Assembly: GCA_037388705.1 (NCBI GenBank)
Contig: JARRJY010000015.1
Location: 1-36,571 of the forward strand
Origin: JARRJY01 sp037388705
Lineage (GTDB): Bacteria; Pseudomonadota; Gammaproteobacteria; UBA6429; Thiohalophilaceae
Direction: 5' to 3'
Length of the DNA stretch: 36,571 bases
The notes under the pieces were generated by a model. It saw only the letters and a program-made list of their open reading frames with translations. It ran no database searches and had not been told where the DNA came from. The position numbers and the translations under genes are program-made. The first letter of the stretch is position 1, and each line of letters begins with the position of its first letter. Positions 15,469 to 24,395 of this stretch are shown here, piece after piece.

Positions 15469-17172
15469 TCAAAACAAGTAATATCGTTGGGCTAACGGTA
15501 AAATATCTGCCGGCTCACAAACCAGTAGTTCACCATCTGCACGAACTTCATAAGTCTGTGAATCCACTTCAATGTGCGGCTGATAATCATTGAGAATCAT
15601 ATTTTTCTTTCGCACGTCTCTTGTTCCCTTGACGAAAGAAATCTTTTTCTTTAAACCAAGTTTCCCTGCAATACCTGATTCCATTGCAGCCTGTGAAACA
15701 AAACTGATACAGGTCTCATGCCTGGCTCCACCCAGTGCACCAAACATAGGACGATAGTGAACTGGCTGTGGCGTGGGGATTGAAGCGTTGGGATCACCCA
15801 TAGGTGCCGCGACGATCATACCGCCCTTGATAATCAGTGATGGCTTGGTGGCAAAAAATGCCGGTTTCCATAGAACAAGATCTGCCAGTTTACCGACTTC
15901 AACAGAGCCTACTTCATGCGCAATACCATGCGTAATTGCCGGGTTGATGGTGTACTTGGCGATATAACGTCTGGCACGCAGGTTATCATGGCGTTCATTG
16001 TCTTCCGGTAGATGTCCACGCTGAACTTTCATTTTATGCGCGGTTTGCCATGTGCGTGTTACAACCTCACCGACCCGGCCCATTGCCTGTGAATCAGAAG
16101 CAATCATGCTGAAGGCGCCAAGGTCATGCAAAATATCTTCGGCTGCAATGGTTTCCCGGCGTATACGTGATTCGGCAAACGCCACGTCCTCCGGGATGGA
16201 AGTATCAAGGTGATGACACACCATTAACATGTCAAGGTGTTCATCAATAGTGTTAATGGTGTAAGGCCGCGTGGGATTGGTGGAAGAAGGTAATACATTG
16301 CTCTCACCGCAGGCTTTAATAATGTCCGGGGCATGACCACCGCCTGCACCTTCCGTATGATAGGTGTGTATTGCCCTCCCTTTAAAGGCCTCAATAGTAT
16401 TTTCTACAAAGCCTGATTCGTTCAGTGTGTCGGTATGTATCGCTACCTGAACATCATAGGTATCGGCCACTGACAAACAATTATCAATCGCGGCCGGGGT
16501 TGTTCCCCAGTCTTCATGTAGCTTCAGCCCCATGACACCTGCGTTAATCTGCTCCTGTAATGCATCTGGCAAACTTGCATTACCTTTACCCAGGAAACCA
16601 AGGTTCATGGGTAACTCATCAGCGGCCTGCAACATACGGTGAATATTCCAGGCACCTGGTGTACAGGTCGTTGCATTGGTTCCTGTTGCCGGCCCGGTAC
16701 CCCCACCAAGCATGGTTGTAACACCTGACATCAGCGCTTCTTCAACTTGCTGCGGACAAATAAAATGAATATGTGCATCGATACCACCAGCAGTGCAGAT
16801 CATGCCTTCGCCGGCAATCGCTTCCGTGCCCGGCCCAATTAAAATATCTACATCTGGCTGTATATCAGGATTACCGGCTTTGCCAATTGCAGCAATTCTG
16901 CCACCCTTGATCCCGATATCTGCTTTTACAATTCCCCAGTAATCCAGGATCAGGGCATTCGTAATCACTACGTCAACGGCATCTTTACTCGAAAACTGCC
17001 CTTGACCCATGCCATCACGAATAACTTTACCCCCACCAAATTTAACTTCTTCACCATACGTGGTGTGATCTTTTTCAACCTCGATAAATAACTCGGTGTC
17101 TCCCAATCGAACCCGATCCCCGCTGGTGGGACCAAACATTTCTGCATAGGCCTGTCTTGATATCGAACTCAT
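15469..17172 (-). CDS. ureC: Urease alpha subunit UreC
   Basis: The 567-residue catalytic subunit of urease, which hydrolyses urea to ammonia and carbamate in the cytoplasm. Nickel ligands and catalytic groups are visible: GGIDAHIHFICPQQ (His pair, about 135), the carbamylated lysine in MGLKLHEDWG (about 218), AIHTDTLNESG (about 247), HTYHTEGAGGGHAPDI (about 270), the flap VCHHLD (about 320) and SDSQAMGRVGEV with the aspartate ligand (about 363). Length and motifs are normal and the gene looks fully functional. It lies 10 bases after ureB. Confidence 0.98.
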   Translation of the reverse strand: MSSISRQAYAEMFGPTSGDRVRLGDTELFIEVEKDHTTYGEEVKFGGGKVIRDGMGQGQFSSKDAVDVVITNALILDYWGIVKADIGIKGGRIAAIGKAGNPDIQPDVDILIGPGTEAIAGEGMICTAGGIDAHIHFICPQQVEEALMSGVTTMLGGGTGPATGTNATTCTPGAWNIHRMLQAADELPMNLGFLGKGNASLPDALQEQINAGVMGLKLHEDWGTTPAAIDNCLSVADTYDVQVAIHTDTLNESGFVENTIEAFKGRAIHTYHTEGAGGGHAPDIIKACGESNVLPSSTNPTRPYTINTIDEHLDMLMVCHHLDTSIPEDVAFAESRIRRETIAAEDILHDLGAFSMIASDSQAMGRVGEVVTRTWQTAHKMKVQRGHLPEDNERHDNLRARRYIAKYTINPAITHGIAHEVGSVEVGKLADLVLWKPAFFATKPSLIIKGGMIVAAPMGDPNASIPTPQPVHYRPMFGALGGARHETCISFVSQAAMESGIAGKLGLKKKISFVKGTRDVRKKNMILNDYQPHIEVDSQTYEVRADGELLVCEPADILPLAQRYYLF

Positions 17173-17182
17173 CTATATGCTC

Positions 17183-17488
17183 CTAGAGTGATCCCATCAC
17201 CTTTCCATTAAACCCGTACACTTTCCTGTCCCCGCTATAGGCAACAAGTTCAACTGTTCTTTTCTGTCCGGGCTCAAAACGCACGGCTGTGCCGGCTGCA
17301 ATATTTAACCTGAAGCCACGACTGGACTCACGTTCAAAAGATAATGCCGGGTTCGTTTCATAAAAATGGTAATGCGAACCAACCTGGATTGGTCTGTCAC
17401 CGGTGTTTGAAACTTCCAGCGTTATTGTCTCTCTATCACTATTCAGATCTATTTCGCCATCTTCAACAATTACTTCGCCGGGTATCAT
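17183..17488 (-). CDS. ureB: Urease beta subunit UreB
   Basis: A 101-residue structural subunit of the three-subunit bacterial urease. It begins MIPGEVIVEDGEIDLN and contains NTGDRPIQVGSHYHFYETNPAL, the family signature, and GFRLNIAAGTAVRFEPGQ. The ATG at 17488 follows a GGAGAAGG ribosome-binding site and gives the standard MIPGE start; the start 15 bases upstream would add MRRRE. The GAGGAG in this translation-initiation region is complementary to the CUCCUC loop of the candidate RNA at 5091-5161, but this is a common sequence in ribosome-binding sites. Confidence 0.97.
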   Translation of the reverse strand: MIPGEVIVEDGEIDLNSDRETITLEVSNTGDRPIQVGSHYHFYETNPALSFERESSRGFRLNIAAGTAVRFEPGQKRTVELVAYSGDRKVYGFNGKVMGSL

Positions 17489-17517
17489 TTCCCTTCTCCT
17501 CAATAATTTATTCCTGA

Positions 17518-17820
17518 CTATACGATCGGGTTATGTACCGTAACTAATTTAGTGCCATCCGGGAAAGTTGCCTCAACCTGCACTTCATGTATTAGTTCTG
17601 GTATTCCATCCATAACATCTTCACGTGTCAGTAAAGTCGTTCCATAATGCATTAATTCGGCCACCGTTTTACCTTCACGCGCACCTTCCATTATCTCGGC
17701 TGAGATATATGCCATGGCTTCCGGGTAATTCAGTTTCAATCCCCTGGCTTTGCGACGTTCTGCCAGCAGTGCTGCTGTAAATAACAATAACTTGTCTTTT
17801 TCTCTTGGTGATAATTCCAT
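17518..17820 (-). CDS. ureA: Urease gamma subunit UreA
   Basis: A 100-residue gamma subunit with the standard MELSPREKDKLLLFTAALLA opening, LNYPEAMAYISAEIMEGAREG (about 30-50) and a C-terminus ending TVHNPIV. The ATG at 17820 gives the normal family length; the open frame extends 16 codons further and overlaps ureD, which is not expected. It is 20 bases after the ureD stop. Confidence 0.97.
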   Translation of the reverse strand: MELSPREKDKLLLFTAALLAERRKARGLKLNYPEAMAYISAEIMEGAREGKTVAELMHYGTTLLTREDVMDGIPELIHEVQVEATFPDGTKLVTVHNPIV

Positions 17821-17840
17821 CTTTTTAACCTTTATACTTT

Positions 17841-18704
17841 TCAGGTATCCCAAATACGAGGCCGGCACGCAAGTTTACCCGTTATGCGTGGCCTGATAAG
17901 TGCCCAAATTGAAAATAGTGTTTCCCTTAATAGCTCTGCATCACTGGCCACCCCACGGCATACCAGCATGTCTTCGATCAACGTGGCTGCAATCTGTATT
18001 TCATGCGTCTTGATTGATGACAGGTACTCGCGCAACTCAGACAACAAATCTTTATCGGCTGGTAAAGCAACCATTGATGAAGAAACTACCTTGCTTCCCA
18101 TTGCCCATTTTTCTGTACGAAATGGTCCTTCACTCTGGTATTGAACCCGATCAAGCAAGCGTGGTTTCTGGTGTTGCCAGACTTCAAATTTCTGAAAGGC
18201 TTCACCTGTAGAAAAATTATCATTGCTGGCAGGACGTCCGAGGCATGTCATTTCCCAGCCAATAAAACGCACCTTATTTTCAATATTGATTCGGGTAGTC
18301 ATATCAACCTTGCTACCGTTAAATAAAATATTTTCCTGGGGCAACCATTCAAAGGTAGCATTATCTTCAAGGGTGATAGTTTGCTCTAACTTGGCAGTGT
18401 TACCGGCAGATCGATAAAACTTGTTGGCCGCAGGCGTGGTTACCAATGCGTGTGAGTCCGATCCGGATAATACTAATAATTGAAGTTTGTCCCCGCCGAC
18501 GATTCCACCTGGTGGATGAATCAAGTAGGTGTGACAAACATTATTTTCGGGATAAAACGGTTTTTGTATTAACAGTGGCCCAAGATGCTTTTTATGAGAA
18601 ATTACTGTACGCAGGGAATTTTTCGTATAACCTAGTTCCAGCCTGGCACGCCAGCCTAGTGATTCTTCTTCTGCCTTGATTGGAATATCAGTATTGCCGT
18701 TCAT
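17841..18704 (-). CDS. ureD: Urease accessory protein UreD
   Basis: A 287-residue scaffold protein that binds the urease apoenzyme and recruits UreF-UreG. Motifs: LGPLLIQKPFYPE (about 45), VCHTYLIHPPGGIVGGDKL (about 58-76), TTPAANKFYRSAG (about 88-100), WLPQENILFNGS (about 120) and CRGVASDAELLRETLFSIWALIRP near the end. Its start overlaps the ureH stop by four bases (ATGA), which suggests translational coupling between nickel uptake and urease maturation. Confidence 0.96.
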   Translation of the reverse strand: MNGNTDIPIKAEEESLGWRARLELGYTKNSLRTVISHKKHLGPLLIQKPFYPENNVCHTYLIHPPGGIVGGDKLQLLVLSGSDSHALVTTPAANKFYRSAGNTAKLEQTITLEDNATFEWLPQENILFNGSKVDMTTRINIENKVRFIGWEMTCLGRPASNDNFSTGEAFQKFEVWQHQKPRLLDRVQYQSEGPFRTEKWAMGSKVVSSSMVALPADKDLLSELREYLSSIKTHEIQIAATLIEDMLVCRGVASDAELLRETLFSIWALIRPRITGKLACRPRIWDT

Positions 18705-19390
18705 GCTGTTACCACGTTAAACATTAATACAGAACCCAACGCTACCGACACTATCCCAATAACTCCCCTGAAAATGTTCATAATTCTGTCTGATTTATGT
18801 GATAGCTGTTTAAATATGATACCGAGTAACCCACCAACAAACAGCATTGAGACAAATACACCGGCACCAAAGATCAATAAATACAGTAAAGCGAACCATG
18901 GGGAGTCTGTTGCCGTTAAAGGAATAACCGCTATTAAAGGTGCGTACCCGGCTGCACCATGTAAAACACCGATCATGACTGCCCTGTGTTGATGTGAATG
19001 TTCTTTTCTGGAACAGTCTTTATGTGAGTGCCAGTGTGCATGTTCAGGTTTATTATCATGCTGGTGAAAATGAAGATGTAAATCTTTCTTTGCAATATCT
19101 CGTGCCACGCCAATTCCAATTACAATCAATAGTGCACCAACCGTGAACTCTGCATAGCTAGCCATTGAAGCAGGAATTGATAGGCTAAACAGAAATATTG
19201 CAGCTCCAATGGCTAACAATGTAAAACTATGGCCGATAGCCCAGTTAAGACAAAAAACTACACTGTTTGTAATACCGCTTTTGCGATTGACCAGCCCTGT
19301 CACCGCCACCACGTGATCTGCATCAAGGGCGTGTACCATGCCAATGGGAAATGCCAGAAGTAAAATAAATATAATATTGGATGATTCCAT
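18701..19390 (-). CDS. ureH: Nickel permease, NiCoT/UreH-like
   Basis: A 229-residue inner-membrane protein with about six hydrophobic segments. The metal-selectivity motif HALDADH (residues 21-27) is the HX4DH signature of nickel/cobalt transporters, and a long cytoplasmic loop (about 100-135) is very rich in histidine (HLHFHQH, HAHWHSHKD, HSHQH). It is first in the urease operon and overlaps ureD, so its role is to supply nickel for urease. The ATG at 19390 lacks a strong ribosome-binding site. Transcription should start near 19447 from a sigma-54 promoter. HupE/UreJ is the alternative family; the HALDADH motif favours NiCoT/UreH. Confidence 0.88.
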   Translation of the reverse strand: MESSNIIFILLLAFPIGMVHALDADHVVAVTGLVNRKSGITNSVVFCLNWAIGHSFTLLAIGAAIFLFSLSIPASMASYAEFTVGALLIVIGIGVARDIAKKDLHLHFHQHDNKPEHAHWHSHKDCSRKEHSHQHRAVMIGVLHGAAGYAPLIAVIPLTATDSPWFALLYLLIFGAGVFVSMLFVGGLLGIIFKQLSHKSDRIMNIFRGVIGIVSVALGSVLMFNVVTA

Positions 19391-19457
19391 TTATTTTTTT
19401 CGCTCTTTATGTATTCACCAAAAATGAATACTTCCGTGTTATTTGTGAGGAAAGAGC

Positions 19458-19473
19458 AGCAATGACTATGCCA
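19458..19473 (-). promoter_or_regulatory. Sigma-54 promoter of ureH-ureDABCEFG
   Basis: TGGCATAGTCATTGCT on the minus strand matches TGGCAYR-N4-TTGCW with correct 12-base spacing. The predicted start is about 19447, 57 bases before the ureH ATG. Confidence 0.82.
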
Positions 19474-19568
19474 ACCGCACTCATTTAGTATGTATATGAT
19501 AACCTTTTGAATTTGTGACTTTTTTAAAGTGTTTCTCCCTGTCACCAAAAACGAATATAATTGCATCT

Positions 19569-19622
19569 GCACACTATTGGTGCATCGCACCAGAATATTC
19601 GCCAATCGCCCAATAGTGGTGC
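19569..19622. promoter_or_regulatory. Pair of NtrC-like enhancer sites for the urease operon
   Basis: GCACACTATTGGTGC (19569-19583) matches GCAC-N7-GTGC in all eight half-site bases; GCCCAATAGTGGTGC (19608-19622) matches in seven. They lie about 100-150 bases upstream of the sigma-54 promoter. They also lie about 60-110 bases from ubiK on the other side, but no plus-strand sigma-54 element was seen there. Confidence 0.75.
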
Positions 19623-19683
19623 GTAATATTTTCACGACTGTTTAAGACTGGATATACTCTTACTGGTTAAAGTTGGCATAATA

Positions 19684-19950
19684 TTGATGATGAATACCGT
19701 AAAACCAGATGAACTGATAAGCCGCATTATTGATGCCCTACCCGGTGGTATTGATGACCTGCGTAAAGATACTGAAAAGAATCTCAAGTCTGCTATGGCA
19801 AAAGCCTTGGAAAAAATGAACCTGGTCAGCCGTGAAGAATTTGAAGTTCAGCAAGCAGTATTATTGCGTACCCGGGAAAAACTGGAAGCTATGGAAGAAC
19901 AGGTTAAGGAGCTGGAAAAAATCCTGCTTGAAGCCACCAGGCAAAATTAA
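19684..19950 (+). CDS. ubiK: Ubiquinone biosynthesis accessory factor UbiK
   Basis: An 88-residue BMFP-domain (YqiC) protein. An amphipathic N-terminal region (ISRIIDALPGGIDDLRKDTEKNL) leads into a C-terminal coiled coil, REKLEAMEEQVKELEKILLEA. It assists the UbiJ-UbiK-Ubi enzyme complex in ubiquinone synthesis. Two adjacent ATGs (19684, 19687) are possible starts. It sits just upstream of comM, a pairing common in gammaproteobacteria. A TATACT hexamer at 19653-19658 may be its sigma-70 -10 box. Confidence 0.92.
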   Translation: MMMNTVKPDELISRIIDALPGGIDDLRKDTEKNLKSAMAKALEKMNLVSREEFEVQQAVLLRTREKLEAMEEQVKELEKILLEATRQN

Positions 19951-20012
19951 AGAAATTTGAAAATATATCTTTCACAAGGAACCGTGGAAGTCTGAAAAAA
20001 GGAAAGGATGCC

Positions 20013-21501
20013 ATGTCACTTGCAACCGTTTATTGTCGCACACCATTAGGCGTAAAAGCACCTTTAGTTAATGTAGAAGTACACCTGGCCAATGGCTTAC
20101 CCGCATTTAATATCGTTGGCCTGCCAGAAACGGAAGTAAAGGAAAGCAAGGATCGGGTTCGCGCCGCCATACAAAACGCGCGATTTGAATTTCCAGCACG
20201 ACGCATCACCGTAAACCTTGCCCCTGCTGACTTACCTAAAGAAGGGGGTCGCTTTGATGTACCCATTGCTATTGGCATATTAGCCGCCTCAGAACAAATT
20301 CCCTCAAATAATTTAAACAAATACGAGTTTATTGCTGAAATGGGGCTGGGGGAGAACTCAGAGCAGTAAAGGGAATATTGCCCAGCGCTATTTAAACCCG
20401 TGAAGCTAGGCGTACCCTGGTTGCCTGCGGACAAAATACAAGAGAAGCTTCCCTGGTAAAAGATCTTGCTATTCACCCGGCAAAACACTTACTGGAAGTC
20501 TGTGCCCATCTTTGTGGTAAACAGCTGTTAGCATTTCAGACACCGTTAGAGGATCACAACCGGATTCTCGTTGATGACCTGAGTAATGTTAAAGCTCAAC
20601 ACCATGACAAGCGTGCACTGGAAATTGCCGCGGCAGGAAAACACAGCCTGTTAATGGTTGGACCACCAAGTACAGGGAAAACCATGCTGGCCAAACGCCT
20701 GCCCGATATACTGCCTGCCATGACTGAAAAAGAAGCTCTTGAAACTGCCGCCCTACATTCAGTCAGCAACCATGGTTTTGACCCACAATACTGGCAAACT
20801 CGTCCTTATTAGGTCACCTCATCACACGGCTTCCGGGGTGGGAGGCGGCAGTAATCCAAGGCCCGGTGAAATTTCTCTGGCCCATAATGGCGTGATGTTT
20901 CTGGATGAGCTGCCAGAATTTGATCGCAAGGTTCTGGAGGTGTTACGTTTGAACCTCTTGAATCAAGCACCATTACCATTTCCCGTGCGGCGCGACAGGC
21001 CGAGTTTCCTTCTCGTTTTCAGTTAATTGCTGCCCCTGTGGCTATCATGGCCATAGTAATGAACGTTGCCGATGTACGCCGGACCAGATCCAGCGCTATC
21101 GAAATCGCATTTCCGGCCCTCTCATGGATCGCATTGATATGCACATTGAAGTACCAAATGTATCACTGGATATTATTCAGAATGATAGCCATGAAGAACC
21201 TAGCAATTGTGTCAAACAGCGTATTGAACAGGCCTATCAGTGCCAGCTTGATAGAAGCAACACAGTCAATAGCCAGCTAAGTAGTCAACAGGTTAACCAG
21301 TATTGCCAGTTAGATAATCATGATCGGAATTTATTAGAACAGGCGATCAATAAACTGGGTTTATCGGCACGCGCTTATCATCGTATATTAAAGGTCGCAC
21401 GTACGATTGCTGACTTGTCAGAGAGTGAAGAAATCAAAACAGCACATTTAACTGAGGCCATTTCATACCGTAAACTGGATCGAGCAGTATTGAGTACGTA
21501 A
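20013..21501 (+). pseudogene. comM: ComM/YifB-family Mg-chelatase-like AAA ATPase, multiply disrupted
   Basis: The whole gene is recognisable but cannot be read through. The N-terminal domain (SLATVYCRTPLGVKAP to KYEFIAEMGLG) breaks near 20350 at a GGGGG run. The next frame (GELRAVKGILPSAI) meets an in-frame TAA near 20398 and then continues TREARRTLVACGQNTREAS into the ATPase domain. Its Walker A, GPPSTGKT, has Ser where Gly is usual. Another shift near 20810 follows QTRPY, and a third near 20953 falls before PLESSTITISRAARQAEFPSRFQ. A few codons (MNPC) are lost near 21030 before PCGYHGHSNERCRCTP. The C-terminus (RAYHRILKVARTIADL) is intact. ComM is a branch-migration helicase used in natural transformation. 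This many independent lesions suggest real decay, unless the local sequence is poor. Confidence 0.9.
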
Positions 21502-21582
21502 TTGATTAACCTGCAAAGTTACAGGAATCATCTATATTTAAAGAGTTGAAATGTTTTAACTGTTAATGAAGGAGATTTCGTT

Positions 21583-22053
21583 ATGGCTATTTCCCTGGCT
21601 CTACTGGAATACCTGGAGTGGGAAGGAGTTGATTACGAACTTGTACCCCACCCCTTCGTTGCCGGTAGTATGCAAACTGCCCAGCAAGCCCACATCCCCG
21701 GTAACAAACTTGCCAAGTGCGTAGTTGTAGAAGATAGTAAAGGTTACTTAATGACTGTCCTGCCAGCAACCCACCATGTTGATATGGAGCTACTGAAAGA
21801 AATTACCCGGCGTGATTTACACCTGGCTAACGAAAAGGAAATTACTGACCTGTTTGATGACTGTTCAAAAGGTGCAATTCCACCATTACCCGAAGCTTTT
21901 GGATATAAAGGTTTAATGGATAGAAGCTTGGATCAATGTGATGAAATATACCTTGAAGCGGGTGATCATACTGAACTGGTGCACCTAAGTGGTGATGACT
22001 TTAAATACCTGATGGCAAATACAGATCGAGCAACCTTTAGTTACCATATGTAA
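21583..22053 (+). CDS. YbaK/ProX-family aminoacyl-tRNA deacylase-like protein
   Basis: A 156-residue protein of the YbaK/prolyl-tRNA synthetase-associated (INS-like) editing domain family, which hydrolyses mischarged aminoacyl-tRNAs in trans. The conserved lysine lies in IPGNKLAKCVVVED (about residue 43), and the domain ends in a glycine-rich stretch containing HLSGDDFKYLM. A GGAGA ribosome-binding site precedes the ATG at 21583. The gene is monocistronic and ends in a strong hairpin shared with the convergent membrane-protein gene. Which tRNA it acts on is not evident. Confidence 0.85.
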   Translation: MAISLALLEYLEWEGVDYELVPHPFVAGSMQTAQQAHIPGNKLAKCVVVEDSKGYLMTVLPATHHVDMELLKEITRRDLHLANEKEITDLFDDCSKGAIPPLPEAFGYKGLMDRSLDQCDEIYLEAGDHTELVHLSGDDFKYLMANTDRATFSYHM

Positions 22054-22076
22054 ATATTGAAGTGTACAAGGTAAAA

Positions 22077-22101
22077 GGTGCTGACTACTCAGCACCTTTT
22101 T
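22077..22101. terminator. Bidirectional intrinsic terminator between convergent genes
   Basis: GGTGCTGA-CTAC-TCAGCACC forms a perfect 8-bp stem followed on the plus strand by TTTTT and preceded by AAAA, so it can serve the deacylase gene and, more weakly, the convergent membrane-protein gene ending at 22100. Confidence 0.88.
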
Positions 22102-22702
22102 AACTATGTTTGGATATGCTCCTGGTTTTTATTCTTCGTAAATAATTTAAGGCTCCTATCCATATTACTGATAATCCCCCTATCTCAAATAGCCAGTTCA
22201 TTTTTATCCCCGCCAGCTTCGTATGTATAAATATATCTACATGATGAAAAGACATGGCACGAATCAGGATGAATATAAACAGGATTACACACCCAATCAG
22301 GGTGATTTTTATATAATCAAGCATTGCCCAGTATTTACGTACTAATAAAGCAAGCACTCCTACCCCGGAAGCGGCAATAAAAATAATAAACAGAAACTGA
22401 ACCGTTCTCCTTTTCTCATACCAACCCTGGGCAATGGCAAGATCCTTGCCTACCTGGGTTAGCAAAGACTGCAAATCAAACTGCTTATTAATGCCCAGTA
22501 AGATCAGTAAAACTGATAATGAAAACCAGAAGAAACTTAATGCCTTATCCTGTCCCTGGACCGTATTGTCTTTGTTTGCACTAGTTCTAATTGCAGCCCA
22601 GGTACATAGCAGGGCTACTGCAAAATAAATTGCAACGGTAACCCAGCCCATTACCGTGGGATCTCCAATGCCCGGGGCCCATCTTCCGTCCTGAATTGCC
22701 AT
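22100..22702 (-). CDS. Unrecognised multi-pass membrane protein
   Basis: A 200-residue protein I do not recognise. It has about five hydrophobic segments (near residues 17-38, 54-70, 101-121, 129-150 and 172-189), a positively charged C-terminus (LRRIKTRSISKHS) and a soluble loop with QFDLQSLLTQVGKDLAIAQGWYEKRR between segments two and three. The N-terminus MAIQDGRWAPGIGDP is not a signal peptide. Histidines in SFHHVDIF face the outside by simple topology, but no cofactor motif is certain. It is convergent with the deacylase and stands alone, with no hint of function from its neighbours. Confidence 0.75.
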   Translation of the reverse strand: MAIQDGRWAPGIGDPTVMGWVTVAIYFAVALLCTWAAIRTSANKDNTVQGQDKALSFFWFSLSVLLILLGINKQFDLQSLLTQVGKDLAIAQGWYEKRRTVQFLFIIFIAASGVGVLALLVRKYWAMLDYIKITLIGCVILFIFILIRAMSFHHVDIFIHTKLAGIKMNWLFEIGGLSVIWIGALNYLRRIKTRSISKHS

Positions 22703-22789
22703 AGTTTTACCCTAAGCCAGTATCTTCCATATCCATGTTAAATATTTATTATTAGATAACAAAGTGATTAGCATTTCCTTAGCTATTTT

Positions 22790-24178
22790 TTAAACTGTCC
22801 TTGGACTTATTTCTCCCATACACATGGCATCATATTCATCCTGGAAGAAAAACTTTTCTTCTCCAAATGCCGGTTCTAACTGGTCCAGCCATGTTGCATT
22901 CTCGTCAAATTTTGCAAAGAAGGGTTGTTGTACCCATTCAGGGTTACGTGCCTGGATAAATCTTAAAACAAATACTTTTTCACCATTGATTTCAGTAATT
23001 CCCTGCACTTCCACTTTACCCGGCCCGGCGCTCATGGATGGCCCCCTGGCAGTACGACCTAAACCGGAAACCTGTTGCATGGCTTCACGATAGACTTGCC
23101 ATGCTTTTGCCAAAGGTAACTCAAAATAACGTTTAGCACCTGTATCACGTTCAACAAACATGTAATACGGCACTAATCCAAGCCTCACCTGCATACGCCA
23201 CATTTTTGCCCACACCTGCGAATCATTATTTATATGATCAAGTATTGGAGCCTGGGTACGAATGGTGACACCTGAATCTTTTATTCGTTTTATGGCGGTG
23301 CGTGCAATATCTGTATCCATTTCACGCCAATGGTTAAAGTGTGCCATCAATGCTACATGCTTTCCCGCCTTCACAAGCTTTGCAAAAAATGCCAGTAACT
23401 CTTCACTATCTTCGTCGGTAACATAACGGTGTGGCCAGAAAGTTAATGACTTGGTGCCAATTCGGATAGTTTGGATATGATCAAACTCAGGCTGTAAAAG
23501 TGGTTCCAGGTAAGCAACCAGGTGCTTGGTTTTCATCACCATGGGGTCACCACCAGTTAACAGCAAGTCACTGATGCTTTTATGTTCTTCGAGGTATCGA
23601 TGCAGATGGTCAGCTTCCTTAGCAGAAAACCGTAATTGTTTGTCCCCGATGAACTGCGCCCAGCGAAAACAGAATGTACAATAACTATGGCATACCTGGC
23701 CCTGGCTGGGGAAGAATAAAACGGTTTCACGATACTTGTGCTGCACACCTTCAAGTGATTCATCATTGAATGATGGTACATTCAGTGCTTGCTGACCTGC
23801 CGGGTGCGGATTTAATCGGGCACGTATTTCATTTGCAACACGCTGTATCTCTTTTTTGTCTGTGTTCTTGCGCAACACTTCAGCCATTTGGTTGAAATCT
23901 TCTTCCGCCAACATGCCCTTTTGCGGGAAGGTGAGCTGGAACATGGGATCATACGGAATGTTGCTCCAGTCAATTAGCTCATCAATAACATACTGGTTTA
24001 CCCTGAACGGTAACACGTTAGCTACAACGCGCATTTCAAAGCGTTGTTGTTCTGAGAGACTTTTTAACGCCTCAATTTTATCGAACTGACGTTCGGTATA
24101 AACTTGAAACCTTACCGGCGAAAAATCGTCCGCTGCTAACAATTCCTGCTTTCGTTTTAACTGCATGACTGGGGTCAT
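22790..24178 (-). CDS. KamA-family radical SAM aminomutase
   Basis: A 462-residue radical S-adenosylmethionine enzyme of the lysine 2,3-aminomutase family. The iron-sulfur motif CHSYCTFC (Cys163, 167, 170) is present, DLLLTGGDPMVMKT binds SAM (about 200-212), and GPGKVEVQG near the C-terminus carries a lysine in the position that binds pyridoxal phosphate. It is longer than EpmB (about 340 residues), so it is not simply the EF-P-modifying enzyme. The substrate could be lysine, glutamate or another amino acid; beta-amino acids made this way can serve as osmolytes. A GGAGAAG ribosome-binding site precedes the ATG at 24178. The gene has a long, structured leader with a sigma-70-like promoter. 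Confidence 0.88.
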   Translation of the reverse strand: MTPVMQLKRKQELLAADDFSPVRFQVYTERQFDKIEALKSLSEQQRFEMRVVANVLPFRVNQYVIDELIDWSNIPYDPMFQLTFPQKGMLAEEDFNQMAEVLRKNTDKKEIQRVANEIRARLNPHPAGQQALNVPSFNDESLEGVQHKYRETVLFFPSQGQVCHSYCTFCFRWAQFIGDKQLRFSAKEADHLHRYLEEHKSISDLLLTGGDPMVMKTKHLVAYLEPLLQPEFDHIQTIRIGTKSLTFWPHRYVTDEDSEELLAFFAKLVKAGKHVALMAHFNHWREMDTDIARTAIKRIKDSGVTIRTQAPILDHINNDSQVWAKMWRMQVRLGLVPYYMFVERDTGAKRYFELPLAKAWQVYREAMQQVSGLGRTARGPSMSAGPGKVEVQGITEINGEKVFVLRFIQARNPEWVQQPFFAKFDENATWLDQLEPAFGEEKFFFQDEYDAMCMGEISPRTV

Positions 24179-24271
24179 AAAGCTTCTCCAGTTTGTATAT
24201 AAAACGATGCTTATAAAAACACCTTGCCCGTGCTTACAGACTCATTAAATTCAATTTATTTGTTTACAGAC

Positions 24272-24389
24272 CGTAGCTATGGCTACGTATACCAACCATT
24301 GCTGGTTGCTTGAATTGCCGGACAGGATCAGTTGTCTAATACTGTATTCCGGCTTTCGGGAGTTGGGCGCAAATGTGCGCCCTGAAAGA
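24272..24389 (-). ncRNA. Candidate structured leader RNA of the KamA-family gene
   Basis: Four stem-loops fall in 111 bases: GGGCGCA/TGCGCCC (24365-24382), GCCGGA/TCCGGC enclosing about 25 bases (24317-24353), AACCA/TGGTT (24294-24307) and CGTAGC-CATA-GCTACG (24272-24287). They lie just after a sigma-70-like promoter and about 95 bases before the start codon, giving an untranslated leader of about 210 bases. No known riboswitch class was recognised. The 24179-24569 interval otherwise contains the rep leader and no other gene. The strand is inferred from the promoter; the hairpins themselves are symmetric. Confidence 0.4.
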
Positions 24390-24395
24390 GGGGAT

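Noticed and set aside
18980..19080. His-codon-rich stretch as a DNA repeat or CRISPR-like array
   Set aside because: It is the histidine-rich loop of the nickel permease; there are no regular repeats or spacers.
24272..24389. Lysine riboswitch upstream of the KamA-family gene
   Set aside because: The stem-loop order and conserved junction sequences of the lysine riboswitch are not recognisable.
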